A DNA stretch of 64,000 nt from a virus, in the IMG/VR virus record IMGVR_UViG_3300009499_000295, positions 62,001-126,000 of that record. One strand, 5' to 3'. The notes below the pieces were generated by a model that saw only the letters and a program-made list of their open reading frames with translations, was not told the DNA's origin and made no database searches. The stretch's first letter is position 1; each line of letters opens with the position of its first letter. Of this stretch, positions 36,033 to 43,778 are shown piece by piece. A program made the position numbers and the translations under genes.

Positions 36033-36534
36033 CTAGTTTCACCCAGAACTTATCTCTACATTTGGGACATAACTGAGAACAGGCCCAGTAAATCTCCCTA
36101 TACAGTTCAGCCCTAGTCATAGAGGTACTAGCAGATAGTTTGTTTCTTAATCTCTCAACGTCCTGGAGAGTAAGTCTATGTTCTCTATATACTGCTACAA
36201 CATCACTAAGGTTTTTAGCTTGCTTAGCATTGCCAATTAGTCCCTTTAATCCGGTAAGATTCCTCTTGATCTCATTTAGAATGTTAATAGTCTCCATCTT
36301 AGACTCTTCTACCTTAGCATCAACTGTTCCCCTATTAAGGATCTCTTGAATTCTGTGAGGTTTATAGTGATTCTGGAAATGGTTCTTAAAGGACTTTCTT
36401 CCTATTACCTCATTCTTCTGTCTAGCTAGTTTCTCTAGCTGCATCATGGCAATACGTCCCTTAGTCTGATAGTAACGAGTCTCATAAATATTCAAAAGAG
36501 GTGAATTACATACCTTACACGTACTCTTTACCAT
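36001..36534 (-). CDS. Terminase small subunit-like protein
   Basis: 177 residues, first gene of the virion operon. N-terminal CKVC (Cys6, Cys9) with HFQNHYKPH later forms a likely zinc-stabilised DNA-binding head; a central helical segment (VEESKMETINILNEIKRNL) could oligomerise; a second Cys pair (CSQLCPKC) is near the C terminus. Position immediately upstream of TerL is diagnostic; sequence similarity is weak. Confidence 0.65.
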   Translation of the reverse strand: MVKSTCKVCNSPLLNIYETRYYQTKGRIAMMQLEKLARQKNEVIGRKSFKNHFQNHYKPHRIQEILNRGTVDAKVEESKMETINILNEIKRNLTGLKGLIGNAKQAKNLSDVVAVYREHRLTLQDVERLRNKLSASTSMTRAELYREIYWACSQLCPKCRDKFWVKLDERLRSKGFT

Positions 36535-36540
36535 TCTCCT

Positions 36541-36921
36541 TCCCTAATAGAATATGGATAGATACGATATATTAACCTTCCGTCTACCCTCCACAAACGT
36601 CCATACTCATAGGAAGGTAATCAGAATCAATCTTATTTCAGGTATCCGGATTGGCCTGCTATCACATACGGGGACTATTGGGGTTACGGGGATTGTAGGG
36701 AGGATGTCCTTCTTTCTCTAAGGTAATCAGTACTCAGGGATATTCTACATTCCAGTATTCCCCTAGGTAACACATCCACATCTGGGGTGTTCATCAAAAG
36801 AAGGATTGGGTCCCCTTCGAGTTAGTTCGAGTCATGGTAATTTCCCATGCTAAAACCCGAAGCTAGACCGAAGCACAGGTTTATATATACATTTAACCTT
36901 ATATAAATTGAGGTTAAAAAA
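36541..36921. promoter_or_regulatory. Divergent control region
   Basis: No gene is visible in about 380 bp. Contents: a minus-strand TATA (TTAATATATCG, 36566-36576) for the virion operon; two copies of AAGGTAATCAG (near 36615 and 36719); a G-quadruplex motif at 36670-36700; tandem heptamers at 36816-36832 and 36857-36874; and plus-strand TATA elements TTTATATATA (36880-36889) and TTATATAAA (about 36899-36907). A candidate control, packaging or replication site. Confidence 0.6.
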
Positions 36922-37074
36922 GTGACAACCCAAACCCAAGAGCTAAGGGCAAGACGGCTAAAGTGGACTTTTGAAGCCTTCAAAGCAAGTGTAGCGGAAA
37001 CTAAAGCCAAAATTCAAGACTTCAAACTGTTCATGCGAACAACAGATAAACACAAAACGGGGTATATAGTATAA
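36922..37074 (+). CDS. Small protein, first gene of the early/accessory operon
   Basis: About 50 residues, GTG start 7 bp after GAGGT (36910-36914). Basic and helical (LRARRLKWTFEAFKASVAETK). Its stop overlaps the next ATG (TAATG). The immediate promoter location indicates the first plus-strand transcript; possible early regulator. No family recognised. Confidence 0.6.
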   Translation: MTTQTQELRARRLKWTFEAFKASVAETKAKIQDFKLFMRTTDKHKTGYIV

Positions 37075-37454
37075 TGAAAGGGAAAATAGACACACGAAAT
37101 AGATGGCAAAGAATGAATGACGCTAGATATGAGAAAACAGCATACACACAGGGAGAGTTAATGACGCTAAAGAACAGAGCTAAAGAGAATAACATTCAGC
37201 ACTTCAATAGATTAAGTGATGAACATGGTCACACTTTAAAACACCCAAGAACTTCAGAGTTAATACGAATGAAAACAAGTGATGTAGTCAGTCCTAAACT
37301 AATACCTAGAGTTTACAGAAAGGTAGCCCAACCGATACAATTCATAAAGGTAACTAGAAATAAGGACGGTATTACAGGGATAATTCACACAGGGAAGAAC
37401 AGGAAAAAGTCATGGAGAAGCATCTGGTATAGCTCACAGAGTCGGAGGAAATAG
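37074..37454 (+). CDS. Basic protein of unknown function
   Basis: 126 residues, very rich in Lys/Arg/His, ending GKNRKKSWRSIWYSSQSRRK. No known domain. Directly precedes the structured RNA; a nucleic-acid binding role is plausible (inference). Confidence 0.6.
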   Translation: MKGKIDTRNRWQRMNDARYEKTAYTQGELMTLKNRAKENNIQHFNRLSDEHGHTLKHPRTSELIRMKTSDVVSPKLIPRVYRKVAQPIQFIKVTRNKDGITGIIHTGKNRKKSWRSIWYSSQSRRK

Positions 37455-37494
37455 TCCTAGAAGTCATGACACTACCCAAAAGTGGGTAGGAAGT

Positions 37495-37503
37495 CTTAAA
37501 TAC
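37495..37503 (+). promoter_or_regulatory. Possible promoter of the structured RNA
   Basis: CTTAAATAC with a purine-rich flank, just after the 37074 gene. Transcription would begin near 37522-37526, shortly before the first perfect hairpin at 37534. Confidence 0.5.
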
Positions 37504-37519
37504 CCTAAGGGGTATAGGT

Positions 37520-38416
37520 AGTTAAAACCTAAACCCAACCTTTAGGAGTTGGGCAGTAGGAGAATAAAGCTCTCAATGGAGAGTAGCCATAGAGTAAGCT
37601 ACGCACTAGCTAGTCTTACCGATGGCTACCCCATCACGGGGTATAGAAACCCCTTCACGATAGGAGTATAACATCGTAGGCGAGAGGCTTAACTGCACCC
37701 GCAAGGGAAGCAAGAGATTAAGCCTTCCTACTCTCCTAGTAATAGGAGTGCATAAGTGTGTAGATGAACGTAGCACACATATCAATGGGTGGAAGCTTAG
37801 GCTTGACCTAACACGCCCTTTCATGGTTACACCTTTAGGAGTGTAAAAGCCAACCTGTCAGAGGGATGTCCCAAACGTCCCGATGAGGGAACGGTTGCAG
37901 TAGACCGAGCAGGGACTTGCCTCCCCTGTGTCGCAGAAGAACATACAACGTTCTCTGCTAGAACTCCCACCGCAAGGTGAGAAGCATTATTCGCTAGCGT
38001 TATTGAGCTAGAGATTTGTATGAAGCCAAGTGCCTAGTGGGAATCCGTGCTAGTGGACTATAGCGTATGTCATGACTCGTACTCGGTCATCTCTTTTGGT
38101 TGGCTTGTGGGGCGTAGGGCGGTAAGCTACTATCGCACGAGGCAAAGGACACTTGTGTCACTGAGGTCATTCTGTTTGGGCAGAAGGCGTAGGAGCATGA
38201 GTTAGGCAAATTAGCGAACTATGCAACAAAAACCTTCCCGAGTGAACTAAATCAGAAGCTCGGGAAACACTAAGCGAACATGGTTCGAAAGGACATTAAC
38301 CCCGAAAGAGAGCTTGAGCGAGCCTAAAACTTCAACTGAAGTATTTGAGAGATGTAGCTATCTTGAAGTATGGATAGAAGTCATGGTTTCAAATCCGTTC
38401 TCTTTCACTTTTTTCT
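37520..38416 (+). ncRNA. Large structured non-coding RNA candidate (about 0.9 kb)
   Basis: No supportable ORF, but dense local pairing. Perfect stems include 37534-37539/37548-37553, 37570-37583, 37584-37590/37622-37628, 37676-37680/37727-37731, 37685-37692/37718-37725 (8 bp), a GCAA tetraloop at 37701-37704, a GTAA tetraloop at 37739-37742, 37827-37832/37841-37846, 37933-37958 (9 bp, one bulge), GCAA at 37972-37975, 38023-38029/38100-38106 (long range), 38195-38224 (8 bp, one bulge), 38235-38242/38259-38266 (8 bp) and 38329-38342. It ends at a T-run (38410-38415). Size and GNRA-rich architecture recall GOLLD, ROOL, OLE or HEARO RNAs, but I could not match it to any. Confidence 0.65.
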
Positions 38417-38726
38417 ACTTATCAGTTCACATATCATGGTCACACTAGTGACTGCAAACCTCGGTAGGATTAGTTACACATCGAGTATGCCACCGAGCAA
38501 TATACGGGGTACCAAAGAACGCCCTGTAGTGTCAGGAGATTGGAGGATAACATCCCACCCAAGCCTGCAACACTCAGAGAGGGTTAGCCCTATACTTGGG
38601 CATATACAGGTCATTCATTAAAGTACCCCTTATGGTGATTGGACACACAAGGTATGAGTGCACCTTTAAAGCACGAATCGTAGGTGAAAGACCTACTGGG
38701 GGGACTTCCTCCCTAGAGGGATTAGA
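38417..38726 (+). ncRNA. Second structured segment (RNA 3' domain or 5' leader)
   Basis: Hairpins continue after the T-run: GTCAC-ACTA-GTGAC near 38439, GCCC-TATACTT-GGGC near 38587, GTAGGT/ACCTAC at 38680-38696 and GGGGGG/CCTCCC at 38698-38713. The last one precedes the 38727 start directly. It may be part of the large RNA (if the T-run is read through) or a leader controlling the next gene. The 83-codon ORF here is not convincing. Confidence 0.45.
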
Positions 38727-38954
38727 ATGAAGGGTTCATACTACAACTGTATAGCTCTTATAAGCATAAGGAATGAGAATGACTTTAGAACTGAACTGCT
38801 CTTCTATGTGGAATGTCCAGATGAATGGAAGAGTAAGAAGCTAATGACATACACTCAGATGAGTCACTGGGTTCAAACAGGTGAGGTAGAGGAATTCGTG
38901 CCTCTAGGTCTTAAGTATGTAGTGCCTGTAAGAAAACGAGCAAGCCTATACTGA
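38727..38954 (+). CDS. Protein of unknown function
   Basis: 75 residues (IALISIRNENDFRTELLFYV, then MSHWVQTGEVEEFVPLGLKY). Small alpha/beta protein; no family recognised. First ORF after the structured RNA. Confidence 0.6.
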   Translation: MKGSYYNCIALISIRNENDFRTELLFYVECPDEWKSKKLMTYTQMSHWVQTGEVEEFVPLGLKYVVPVRKRASLY

Positions 38955-38970
38955 AAATAGAGCAAAGTCC

Positions 38971-39046
38971 TGTCTATGCCGGAAGGAGTTAACTGTATTG
39001 GCACTCCTAGTGAATGGTGTATAGGAGGCATAAAACTAATGGAGGT
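38971..39046 (+). promoter_or_regulatory. Structured leader and SD of the 39055 gene
   Basis: Two nested perfect helices, TATGCC/GGCATA (38975-38980/39027-39032) enclosing AGGAGT/ACTCCT (38984-38989/39003-39008), then GGAGGTGG just before the ATG. Such a leader could modulate initiation. Confidence 0.45.
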
Positions 39047-39054
39047 GGTTTGTT

Positions 39055-39303
39055 ATGGGTAAAATAATCTACCCGATAGATGAATGGGAAGAAGATGAAC
39101 GAGATAATGAACGCGGTCACCCAAGGAGATTGAAGAAACCAAGCCACATAGTAGACAGAGACTACATAGGCTTCGGACATTGGTTACTAAACTATTCTGA
39201 CGGAACTAGTGAACTAATACGTGAACCAAACAACACGTTTACTGACCTCTTCTATAAAGTTGGGAATTATGATGACAAAGGACACCCAGTATATCCCAAG
39301 TAA
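39055..39303 (+). CDS. Small acidic/basic protein of unknown function
   Basis: 82 residues, beginning MGKIIYPIDEWEEDERDNERG. No recognised domain. Its 3' end overlaps the start of the CCA-adding enzyme, implying co-expression. Confidence 0.6.
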   Translation: MGKIIYPIDEWEEDERDNERGHPRRLKKPSHIVDRDYIGFGHWLLNYSDGTSELIREPNNTFTDLFYKVGNYDDKGHPVYPK

Positions 39304-40330
39304 AGCAGAAGAACTGCATCTAACTGAGGTACTAAGGAAACTTGGAGAAAACCTCAGTGGACTGGAACTTAAGGACGTAGGTAGCACTGCTAAAGGAACA
39401 TGGTTAGCTGGTGCAAGTGACATAGACATCTATGTAGTCTGTGACAACATCCAAGAAACACATAAACGTATCAAGGGACTATTCCCTAACGGACACGACA
39501 AGAAAGGACAATTAACCATCTGGAACTTCCTATTAGACGGATATGATGTTGACCTAGTTATAGTCACCAAGAACTTCCATAAGAGGGAAGATACTTTGTT
39601 ACATGCAAGTTACTTTAATCGAATTCTAACTCAAGACATGAAGAATGAGGTCCGAAAGGCTAAGGCTTTCTTCAAAACGCATGGAGTCTACGGAGCAGAG
39701 AACGGAGGCATAGTAGGAGTGGCACTTGAAGCCCTCATGATTCAAGCACATAACCTAGAAACCCTATGTGGTTATCTTAAATGGGGAAAACAACTCTTCG
39801 TGCAAGACCCAACAATGACAGAGAAAAGGAATCTCCTAGCAAGTGTCAATGATAAGAGGTGGAAACAGATTCAAAGAGTATGCAAGGACTACCTAAATGA
39901 TAAACCCTTTAGTTTTAAACCTATGTCAACAAATGAATTCCATGACCAGTATAAGTGGACTCACTGCACAATGATGTTCTATAGGAAGTATGACAAGGGA
40001 CTAGACTATCAGACAATAACAAGCACAGCTAACAAAATAAGTAGAATGCTAAGGAACCAAGATAGGGACATCACAATCGACATAGATGCATTCGTAGACA
40101 ATGAACACATAATACTTTGCTACAGAGTTAGACCACTACAACTAAGCTCTCTTAAGGAAGTCTGCGTAGGACTTCAGTATGCTAAGGCATTCAAAGATGC
40201 ACACCCAAATGCAATCGTCAGAGATGACAAGGTATGTGCAGATGTAAGACGTCCAGTAGTCTTTCCAGATACAGCTTTCATAACAATGGTAGTAGAGGCA
40301 ATGGAACTAAAAGGATACACGAGATTCTAA
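39269..40330 (+). CDS. cca: Archaeal-type (class I) CCA-adding tRNA nucleotidyltransferase
   Basis: About 353 residues from ATG 39269 (an ORF extension to 39221 lies inside the previous gene). VGSTAKGTWLAGASDIDIYV (near residues 35-55) is the catalytic motif GSxxKGTxLxGxxDIDxxV of class I CCA enzymes, with DVDLVI as the third acidic site. It then continues through the palm/body region (GVALEALMIQAHNLETLCGYLKWGK) typical of archaeal enzymes, but is shorter than cellular ones (about 430-450), with a reduced C-terminal tail domain. Adds or repairs the CCA end of tRNA (family knowledge); in a virus it suggests tRNA repair or maturation of a tRNA-like RNA. Confidence 0.85.
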   Translation: MMTKDTQYIPSKAEELHLTEVLRKLGENLSGLELKDVGSTAKGTWLAGASDIDIYVVCDNIQETHKRIKGLFPNGHDKKGQLTIWNFLLDGYDVDLVIVTKNFHKREDTLLHASYFNRILTQDMKNEVRKAKAFFKTHGVYGAENGGIVGVALEALMIQAHNLETLCGYLKWGKQLFVQDPTMTEKRNLLASVNDKRWKQIQRVCKDYLNDKPFSFKPMSTNEFHDQYKWTHCTMMFYRKYDKGLDYQTITSTANKISRMLRNQDRDITIDIDAFVDNEHIILCYRVRPLQLSSLKEVCVGLQYAKAFKDAHPNAIVRDDKVCADVRRPVVFPDTAFITMVVEAMELKGYTRF

Positions 40331-40521
40331 TGAAGAAATACAGAGTACTAGAGGACAATCGCATTCTTCTAGAAACAGACGACAAGGAACACGCTCTTAT
40401 GATGATGGGTATATCCCACATTAACAGACCAAACTACTACCATGAGTTACATGAGTGGTGGAATGGTCAGTATAATGGCATACGTCAGTATAAACCAGGA
40501 GATAAAGTTACTAGGAAGTAA
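40330..40521 (+). CDS. Small protein of unknown function
   Basis: 63 residues, TAATG overlap with the CCA enzyme. Begins MKKYRVLEDNRILLETDDKEHALMM and ends IRQYKPGDKVTRK. No family recognised. Confidence 0.55.
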   Translation: MKKYRVLEDNRILLETDDKEHALMMMGISHINRPNYYHELHEWWNGQYNGIRQYKPGDKVTRK

Positions 40522-40525
40522 TCGC

Positions 40526-40672
40526 ATGAACGCACAAAAAGACAAGGAGAACTTAGACAGTATTCAAGTGGACACAGTCATCAGAAATGACCTCGATTTG
40601 TTAGAGGCCTTTGGTGAACCCACAGAGACAGCTGTCTGGTCACTTGCTTGTCTATTCGAGCACTTCGCATAA
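40526..40672 (+). CDS. Small acidic protein
   Basis: 48 residues from ATG 40526, four bases after the upstream stop. Acidic helix (LDSIQVDTVIRNDLDLLEAFG). Unknown. Confidence 0.5.
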   Translation: MNAQKDKENLDSIQVDTVIRNDLDLLEAFGEPTETAVWSLACLFEHFA

Positions 40673-40691
40673 ATCATTGGAGGTGATGTGG

Positions 40692-40850
40692 ATGAAGTGT
40701 AAAAAATGTGGCTCTCCAACAGCAAGGTATGTGGAAAGCCGTAAGAAATTCTGGAGAGGAAGAGCAGGGGGAGAACATGGAAGATTCGAATCTCGTACTG
40801 ACTTCCGTGTAAAGTGCCACAAATGTGGTGCAGAGTACGAGAACAACTAG
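40692..40850 (+). CDS. Zinc ribbon protein
   Basis: 52 residues. Two CxxC pairs (CKKC near residue 3, CHKC near 43) form a ribbon, with a Lys/Arg-rich middle. GGAGGTGA lies about 6 bp before the chosen ATG. Confidence 0.7.
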   Translation: MKCKKCGSPTARYVESRKKFWRGRAGGEHGRFESRTDFRVKCHKCGAEYENN

Positions 40851-40861
40851 GAGGTGGGATA

Positions 40862-41119
40862 ATGCAGTTTAAACCCAAACCTAAGAGGAAAGAGGTTTTC
40901 CTTGGAATGCTTCGTGCAGAAGTAGACGAGGAGACTAAGAACTTCCTGAGACCTAATGCCTTGGTGAAAAGGAAACTTATTGACGGAATATTCTTCTTCC
41001 ACTATGCTGATGGCAAAGTAGAAGTAAAGAGTTTCCACGAAGTGGTAGACCCAATAATAAAAGAAATAAATGAGAGGAAGGAAAATGGAAACGCACATGT
41101 ACGTGCCAAAAGGATATGA
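40862..41119 (+). CDS. Protein of unknown function
   Basis: 85 residues, ATG 40862 behind GGAGGTGG. Basic start (QFKPKPKRK) followed by a mixed fold (LIDGIFFFHYADGKVEVKSF). The preceding gene ends 11 bp earlier. Unknown family. Confidence 0.55.
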   Translation: MQFKPKPKRKEVFLGMLRAEVDEETKNFLRPNALVKRKLIDGIFFFHYADGKVEVKSFHEVVDPIIKEINERKENGNAHVRAKRI

Positions 41120-41210
41120 AGCATACAAAAGAATAAGGAGAGCGATTGCTAAGAGACGTGCTGACTTCGAGAAAGAAACTGAGTCAAAGACTAAAGCCTA
41201 CATAGCCTAG
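41085..41210 (+). CDS. Small helical basic protein
   Basis: 41 residues (METHMYVPKGYEAYKRIRRA). Overlaps the 3' end of the preceding gene by 35 bp in another frame. Predicted single amphipathic helix. Confidence 0.45.
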   Translation: METHMYVPKGYEAYKRIRRAIAKRRADFEKETESKTKAYIA

Positions 41211-41221
41211 GAGTAGAGAAC

Positions 41222-41362
41222 ATGAACTATCTATATTTCCTACTTGAATACTATGAGTTATGGAGAAACTTTGCAGCAATAGCTACCCTTGTTGGAATCC
41301 CAGTAGCCATTCTCTTCATCTACCTACTACTTACTTATTATCGTAGCAAGGAAGAAGAATAA
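41222..41362 (+). CDS. Small single-pass membrane protein
   Basis: 46 residues. One transmembrane helix (ATLVGIPVAILFIYLLLTYY) with an acidic end (RSKEEE). Confidence 0.55.
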   Translation: MNYLYFLLEYYELWRNFAAIATLVGIPVAILFIYLLLTYYRSKEEE

Positions 41363-41363
41363 G

Positions 41364-41477
41364 ATGAATTGTCCTGAATGTAATCAGGAAATGATTAAGG
41401 AACCAATTGGTAACGAAGTATACTTCTGCCATACAGAAGACTGTGGCGTAAACTTTATAGAAGTAACTCGGAGATAA
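41364..41477 (+). CDS. Tiny zinc ribbon protein
   Basis: 37 residues with CPEC at the start and CHTEDC near residue 22, a complete four-cysteine ribbon. Confidence 0.6.
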   Translation: MNCPECNQEMIKEPIGNEVYFCHTEDCGVNFIEVTRR

Positions 41478-41481
41478 TTTA

Positions 41482-41709
41482 ATGACTTATGCCTATATAG
41501 AAAAGAGAACGAAGGCAATAGAAGCACTTGACAAAATCTATGAGTCACCCCAGATAAGGGCTATAGGAAGACTGATGCTTACAAACTATGACTACCTTAG
41601 CCCAAGAGCACAGCAGATTGGAGGCATGGTCTTGAAGTCCCTAATCGATGTAGGAGTTGACCTATCGTGGGTATCAGGAGAGGTGAAAGATGAGATTCAA
41701 AAAGGCTAG
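41482..41709 (+). CDS. Helical protein of unknown function
   Basis: 75 residues, alpha-helical (RTKAIEALDKIYESPQIRAIG). No family recognised. Confidence 0.55.
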   Translation: MTYAYIEKRTKAIEALDKIYESPQIRAIGRLMLTNYDYLSPRAQQIGGMVLKSLIDVGVDLSWVSGEVKDEIQKG

Positions 41710-41848
41710 GAAACTTAGAGATAGTGAGATAGCTGAGATAAATGACATACTCAAGGTACAAGGTCTTAATCGACAGGAGAGAAGAACATGGATAAAAAAG
41801 ATCAAAAAGGAAGCGAGGATAAAAGACTCCATCCAGCTGCGAAAGTAG
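41690..41848 (+). CDS. Small lysine-rich protein
   Basis: 52 residues (MRFKKARKLRDSEIAEINDI), highly charged, helix-turn-helix-like in length but not diagnostic. Overlaps both neighbours; the overlap with 41788 is 61 bp, so one of the two may use another start. Confidence 0.4.
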   Translation: MRFKKARKLRDSEIAEINDILKVQGLNRQERRTWIKKIKKEARIKDSIQLRK

Positions 41849-42009
41849 GACTCTGTATTGCTTCGTGGATCGAAGCTGCATATCTTATACCATTTCAACT
41901 GGCTATGTTACCGGAACATCTACATGCACTCCTCATAGTGTTCTTAGTCTGGTTCTTTATAGGAATGCCAGCAACAATAGTATACCTATCACATAAGAAG
42001 ATGATATGA
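41788..42009 (+). CDS. Two-pass membrane protein
   Basis: 73 residues with hydrophobic segments around 18-38 and 47-67 (VGLCIASWIEAAYLIPFQLAM and LLIVFLVWFFIGMPATIVYL). GGAGAG precedes the ATG. Confidence 0.55.
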   Translation: MDKKDQKGSEDKRLHPAAKVGLCIASWIEAAYLIPFQLAMLPEHLHALLIVFLVWFFIGMPATIVYLSHKKMI

Positions 42010-42143
42010 CAATGAAATATTACATGGTAAAAGTTTCCACTAAAGATGGATTTGAAAATCGCAAAGTCTCTGAGAAAGAACTAAAAGAATTAGAAAAACA
42101 TACTACTATTCTTGTTTGTACATACATTGGAAGATGTTATTAG
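42006..42143 (+). CDS. Small protein of unknown function
   Basis: 45 residues, ATGA overlap with the preceding membrane protein. MTMKYYMVKVSTKDGFENRK, then a helical EKELKELEKH segment. Confidence 0.5.
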   Translation: MTMKYYMVKVSTKDGFENRKVSEKELKELEKHTTILVCTYIGRCY

Positions 42144-42144
42144 T

Positions 42145-42333
42145 ATGGACCTAGAAACAGCTCATCACTATGAACGAAGCCTTGAGAAGACTCTAAAAGA
42201 GTTAGATCCAAAACATAAGGCTCTGAAACGTATCTATCACTCAACATGGTATGCAATAGATGTCTACCAACAAGCTATCATCAAGGCGAGAGGAATACAG
42301 AAGAGACTTGAGAGGAAGCAGAACACCGATTAG
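42145..42333 (+). CDS. Helical protein of unknown function
   Basis: 62 residues from ATG 42145, one base after the preceding stop. Helical with Lys/Glu pattern (RSLEKTLKELDPKHKALKR). Confidence 0.55.
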   Translation: MDLETAHHYERSLEKTLKELDPKHKALKRIYHSTWYAIDVYQQAIIKARGIQKRLERKQNTD

Positions 42334-42359
42334 AATTAGAAGGAAGGAGGTTTGATAGA

Positions 42360-42539
42360 ATGAAAAGATTTACTAAATTGAAAATAAAGATTGTTGCTAA
42401 CGTTCTTGCTGGACTTGGTTGCTCTCTAGGAGTCGTAGTAAATGAAAACCTTATTATCAAAGGATTCTTTATCCTTCTTGGTATTTTGGCTTTCAGCATG
42501 GCATATGCTGACTTCGAGAAATACCCAACTGAGGACTAA
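42360..42539 (+). CDS. Small two-helix membrane protein
   Basis: 59 residues. Hydrophobic segments IVANVLAGLGCSLGVVV and GFFILLGILAFSMAYA; the C terminus is charged. Confidence 0.55.
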   Translation: MKRFTKLKIKIVANVLAGLGCSLGVVVNENLIIKGFFILLGILAFSMAYADFEKYPTED

Positions 42540-42580
42540 ACATATGGAAATGGAGCAGGCAAGAGGGAGATAGATAAGAC

Positions 42581-42988
42581 TTGACAGAGTACACACTTAG
42601 AAGAGGTCATAACGAAAGACAGAGCCCAGGTGGACACCCAGTTCACCATATGGAATACTGGGTAGCTGGAACTGAGATTACTGGAGAGTTTCTATCAGTA
42701 CCATGTAGGGCAAGACTACATCATCTCATAACAGGACTCTTCTATAACTGGGACTGGAAGGATGAGAAGATAAAGATGATAACAGAGAAAGAAGCATTCA
42801 TGCTAAAGCATATATTCACCAGTCAAACAGAGTATGGAATCTGGAAGAAAGGTCTTGAGAAGATTAAGGAAGTTGGAGAAGAGGAAACCAAGAAATGGTT
42901 AATGGAACAAGTAAAGGTCCTCGCACTTAGGAATGTAATGAAAGAGGGTTCTGATCGTAACTCACAGGGAATCTTAGGACAAGGTTAG
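42581..42988 (+). CDS. Protein of unknown function
   Basis: 135 residues, TTG start. Opens with His-rich GGHPVHHMEYWVAG and ends with a long helical segment (GIWKKGLEKIKEVGEEETKKW). Possible metal site, not assignable. Confidence 0.5.
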   Translation: MTEYTLRRGHNERQSPGGHPVHHMEYWVAGTEITGEFLSVPCRARLHHLITGLFYNWDWKDEKIKMITEKEAFMLKHIFTSQTEYGIWKKGLEKIKEVGEEETKKWLMEQVKVLALRNVMKEGSDRNSQGILGQG

Positions 42989-42995
42989 AGAAAAC

Positions 42996-43202
42996 ATGAG
43001 AAATTTAGAACAAGATGTAAAGGACTTTGGAGTTTTAGGAACAGAGAAGAAACATAGAATCAAATTATGTGGAACCTGTAAGTTCTTTGAAGAAAGCTGT
43101 CAGACCAACACAGATAAACATGATTTAGCTTGTAAGAAATATAGGAAATGGTCTTCATTGGTTAAAGCTCTTTATAAGCTAGCTGAATTCTTTTCCATTT
43201 AA
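42996..43202 (+). CDS. Cysteine-cluster protein
   Basis: 68 residues. CGTCKFFEESC then CKKY gives four spaced cysteines (near residues 25-46), a pattern seen in many small proteins here. Followed by a hydrophobic C terminus. Confidence 0.55.
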   Translation: MRNLEQDVKDFGVLGTEKKHRIKLCGTCKFFEESCQTNTDKHDLACKKYRKWSSLVKALYKLAEFFSI

Positions 43203-43220
43203 TATAGGTGAGGTGAAAAG

Positions 43221-43406
43221 ATGCAAATTCATTCATTCAAGTTTGTCGTAACAAAGAAACAAGCAGCACATCTATCAAAGCTCTTAGCGGAAGCGTCCGA
43301 TGATTCAGTCTATGAATCAAACATAGTAGGGATTGAAGTATCTCCCATAGATGTCCAAATAACGGTAGTCGATAATGATGGAAGAAAAATACAACTCATG
43401 TCATAG
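43221..43406 (+). CDS. Protein of unknown function
   Basis: 61 residues (FKFVVTKKQAAHLSKLLAEA), mixed alpha/beta. GAGGTG lies upstream of the ATG. Confidence 0.5.
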   Translation: MQIHSFKFVVTKKQAAHLSKLLAEASDDSVYESNIVGIEVSPIDVQITVVDNDGRKIQLMS

Positions 43407-43575
43407 ATGTAAGTTCAAAAAACCAGATGTTAAATCTCGATTTAGCACTTATGGTATCTACGAGAAACCAAGAGAGTTTATAATCTGTAACGATTGCCAT
43501 GATATTCTAACGGAATTACAGAAACAACATAATCCTTCAAGTTTGATAGAGGTGATAAAATGTTTGGAAGAATAG
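43378..43575 (+). CDS. Zinc ribbon protein
   Basis: About 65 residues. CHRC and CNDC pairs flank a beta region (ATG 43375 or 43378). Overlaps both neighbours by tens of bases. Confidence 0.55.
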   Translation: MEEKYNSCHRCKFKKPDVKSRFSTYGIYEKPREFIICNDCHDILTELQKQHNPSSLIEVIKCLEE

Positions 43576-43778
43576 TAGGAGCAATAGTAGGAGCAGTAAT
43601 GTCATTTGCCAGTGCCTTTAGCCTATGGAAACTAATTGAGTTAATACTATCAGGAGCAGTCGCAGGTAACTGGATTGCAGTCATAGCTGGAGGAATACTA
43701 GTCTGGATATTCGGTGGACTCTTGATACTAGGACTCTTTGCTGGTGGTATTGTAATCATCTTATCTATATTCGATTAG
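43560..43778 (+). CDS. Small glycine/alanine-rich membrane protein
   Basis: 72 residues with two hydrophobic helices (IVGAIVGAVMSFASAFSLW, GGILVWIFGGLLILGLFAGG). Function unknown. Confidence 0.55.
   Translation: MFGRIVGAIVGAVMSFASAFSLWKLIELILSGAVAGNWIAVIAGGILVWIFGGLLILGLFAGGIVIILSIFD

Noticed and set aside
37606-37824. ORF on the minus strand inside the structured RNA
   Set aside because: Lies across perfect hairpins, has no ribosome site and no domain.
38281-38300. GGTTCGAAAGGAC resembling a tRNA T-arm
   Set aside because: Lacks the C61 and the pairing of a T stem; no cloverleaf can be built around it.
38370-38621. 83-codon plus-strand ORF downstream of the RNA
   Set aside because: Overlaps the T-run and hairpins, no SD; sequence shows no known motif.
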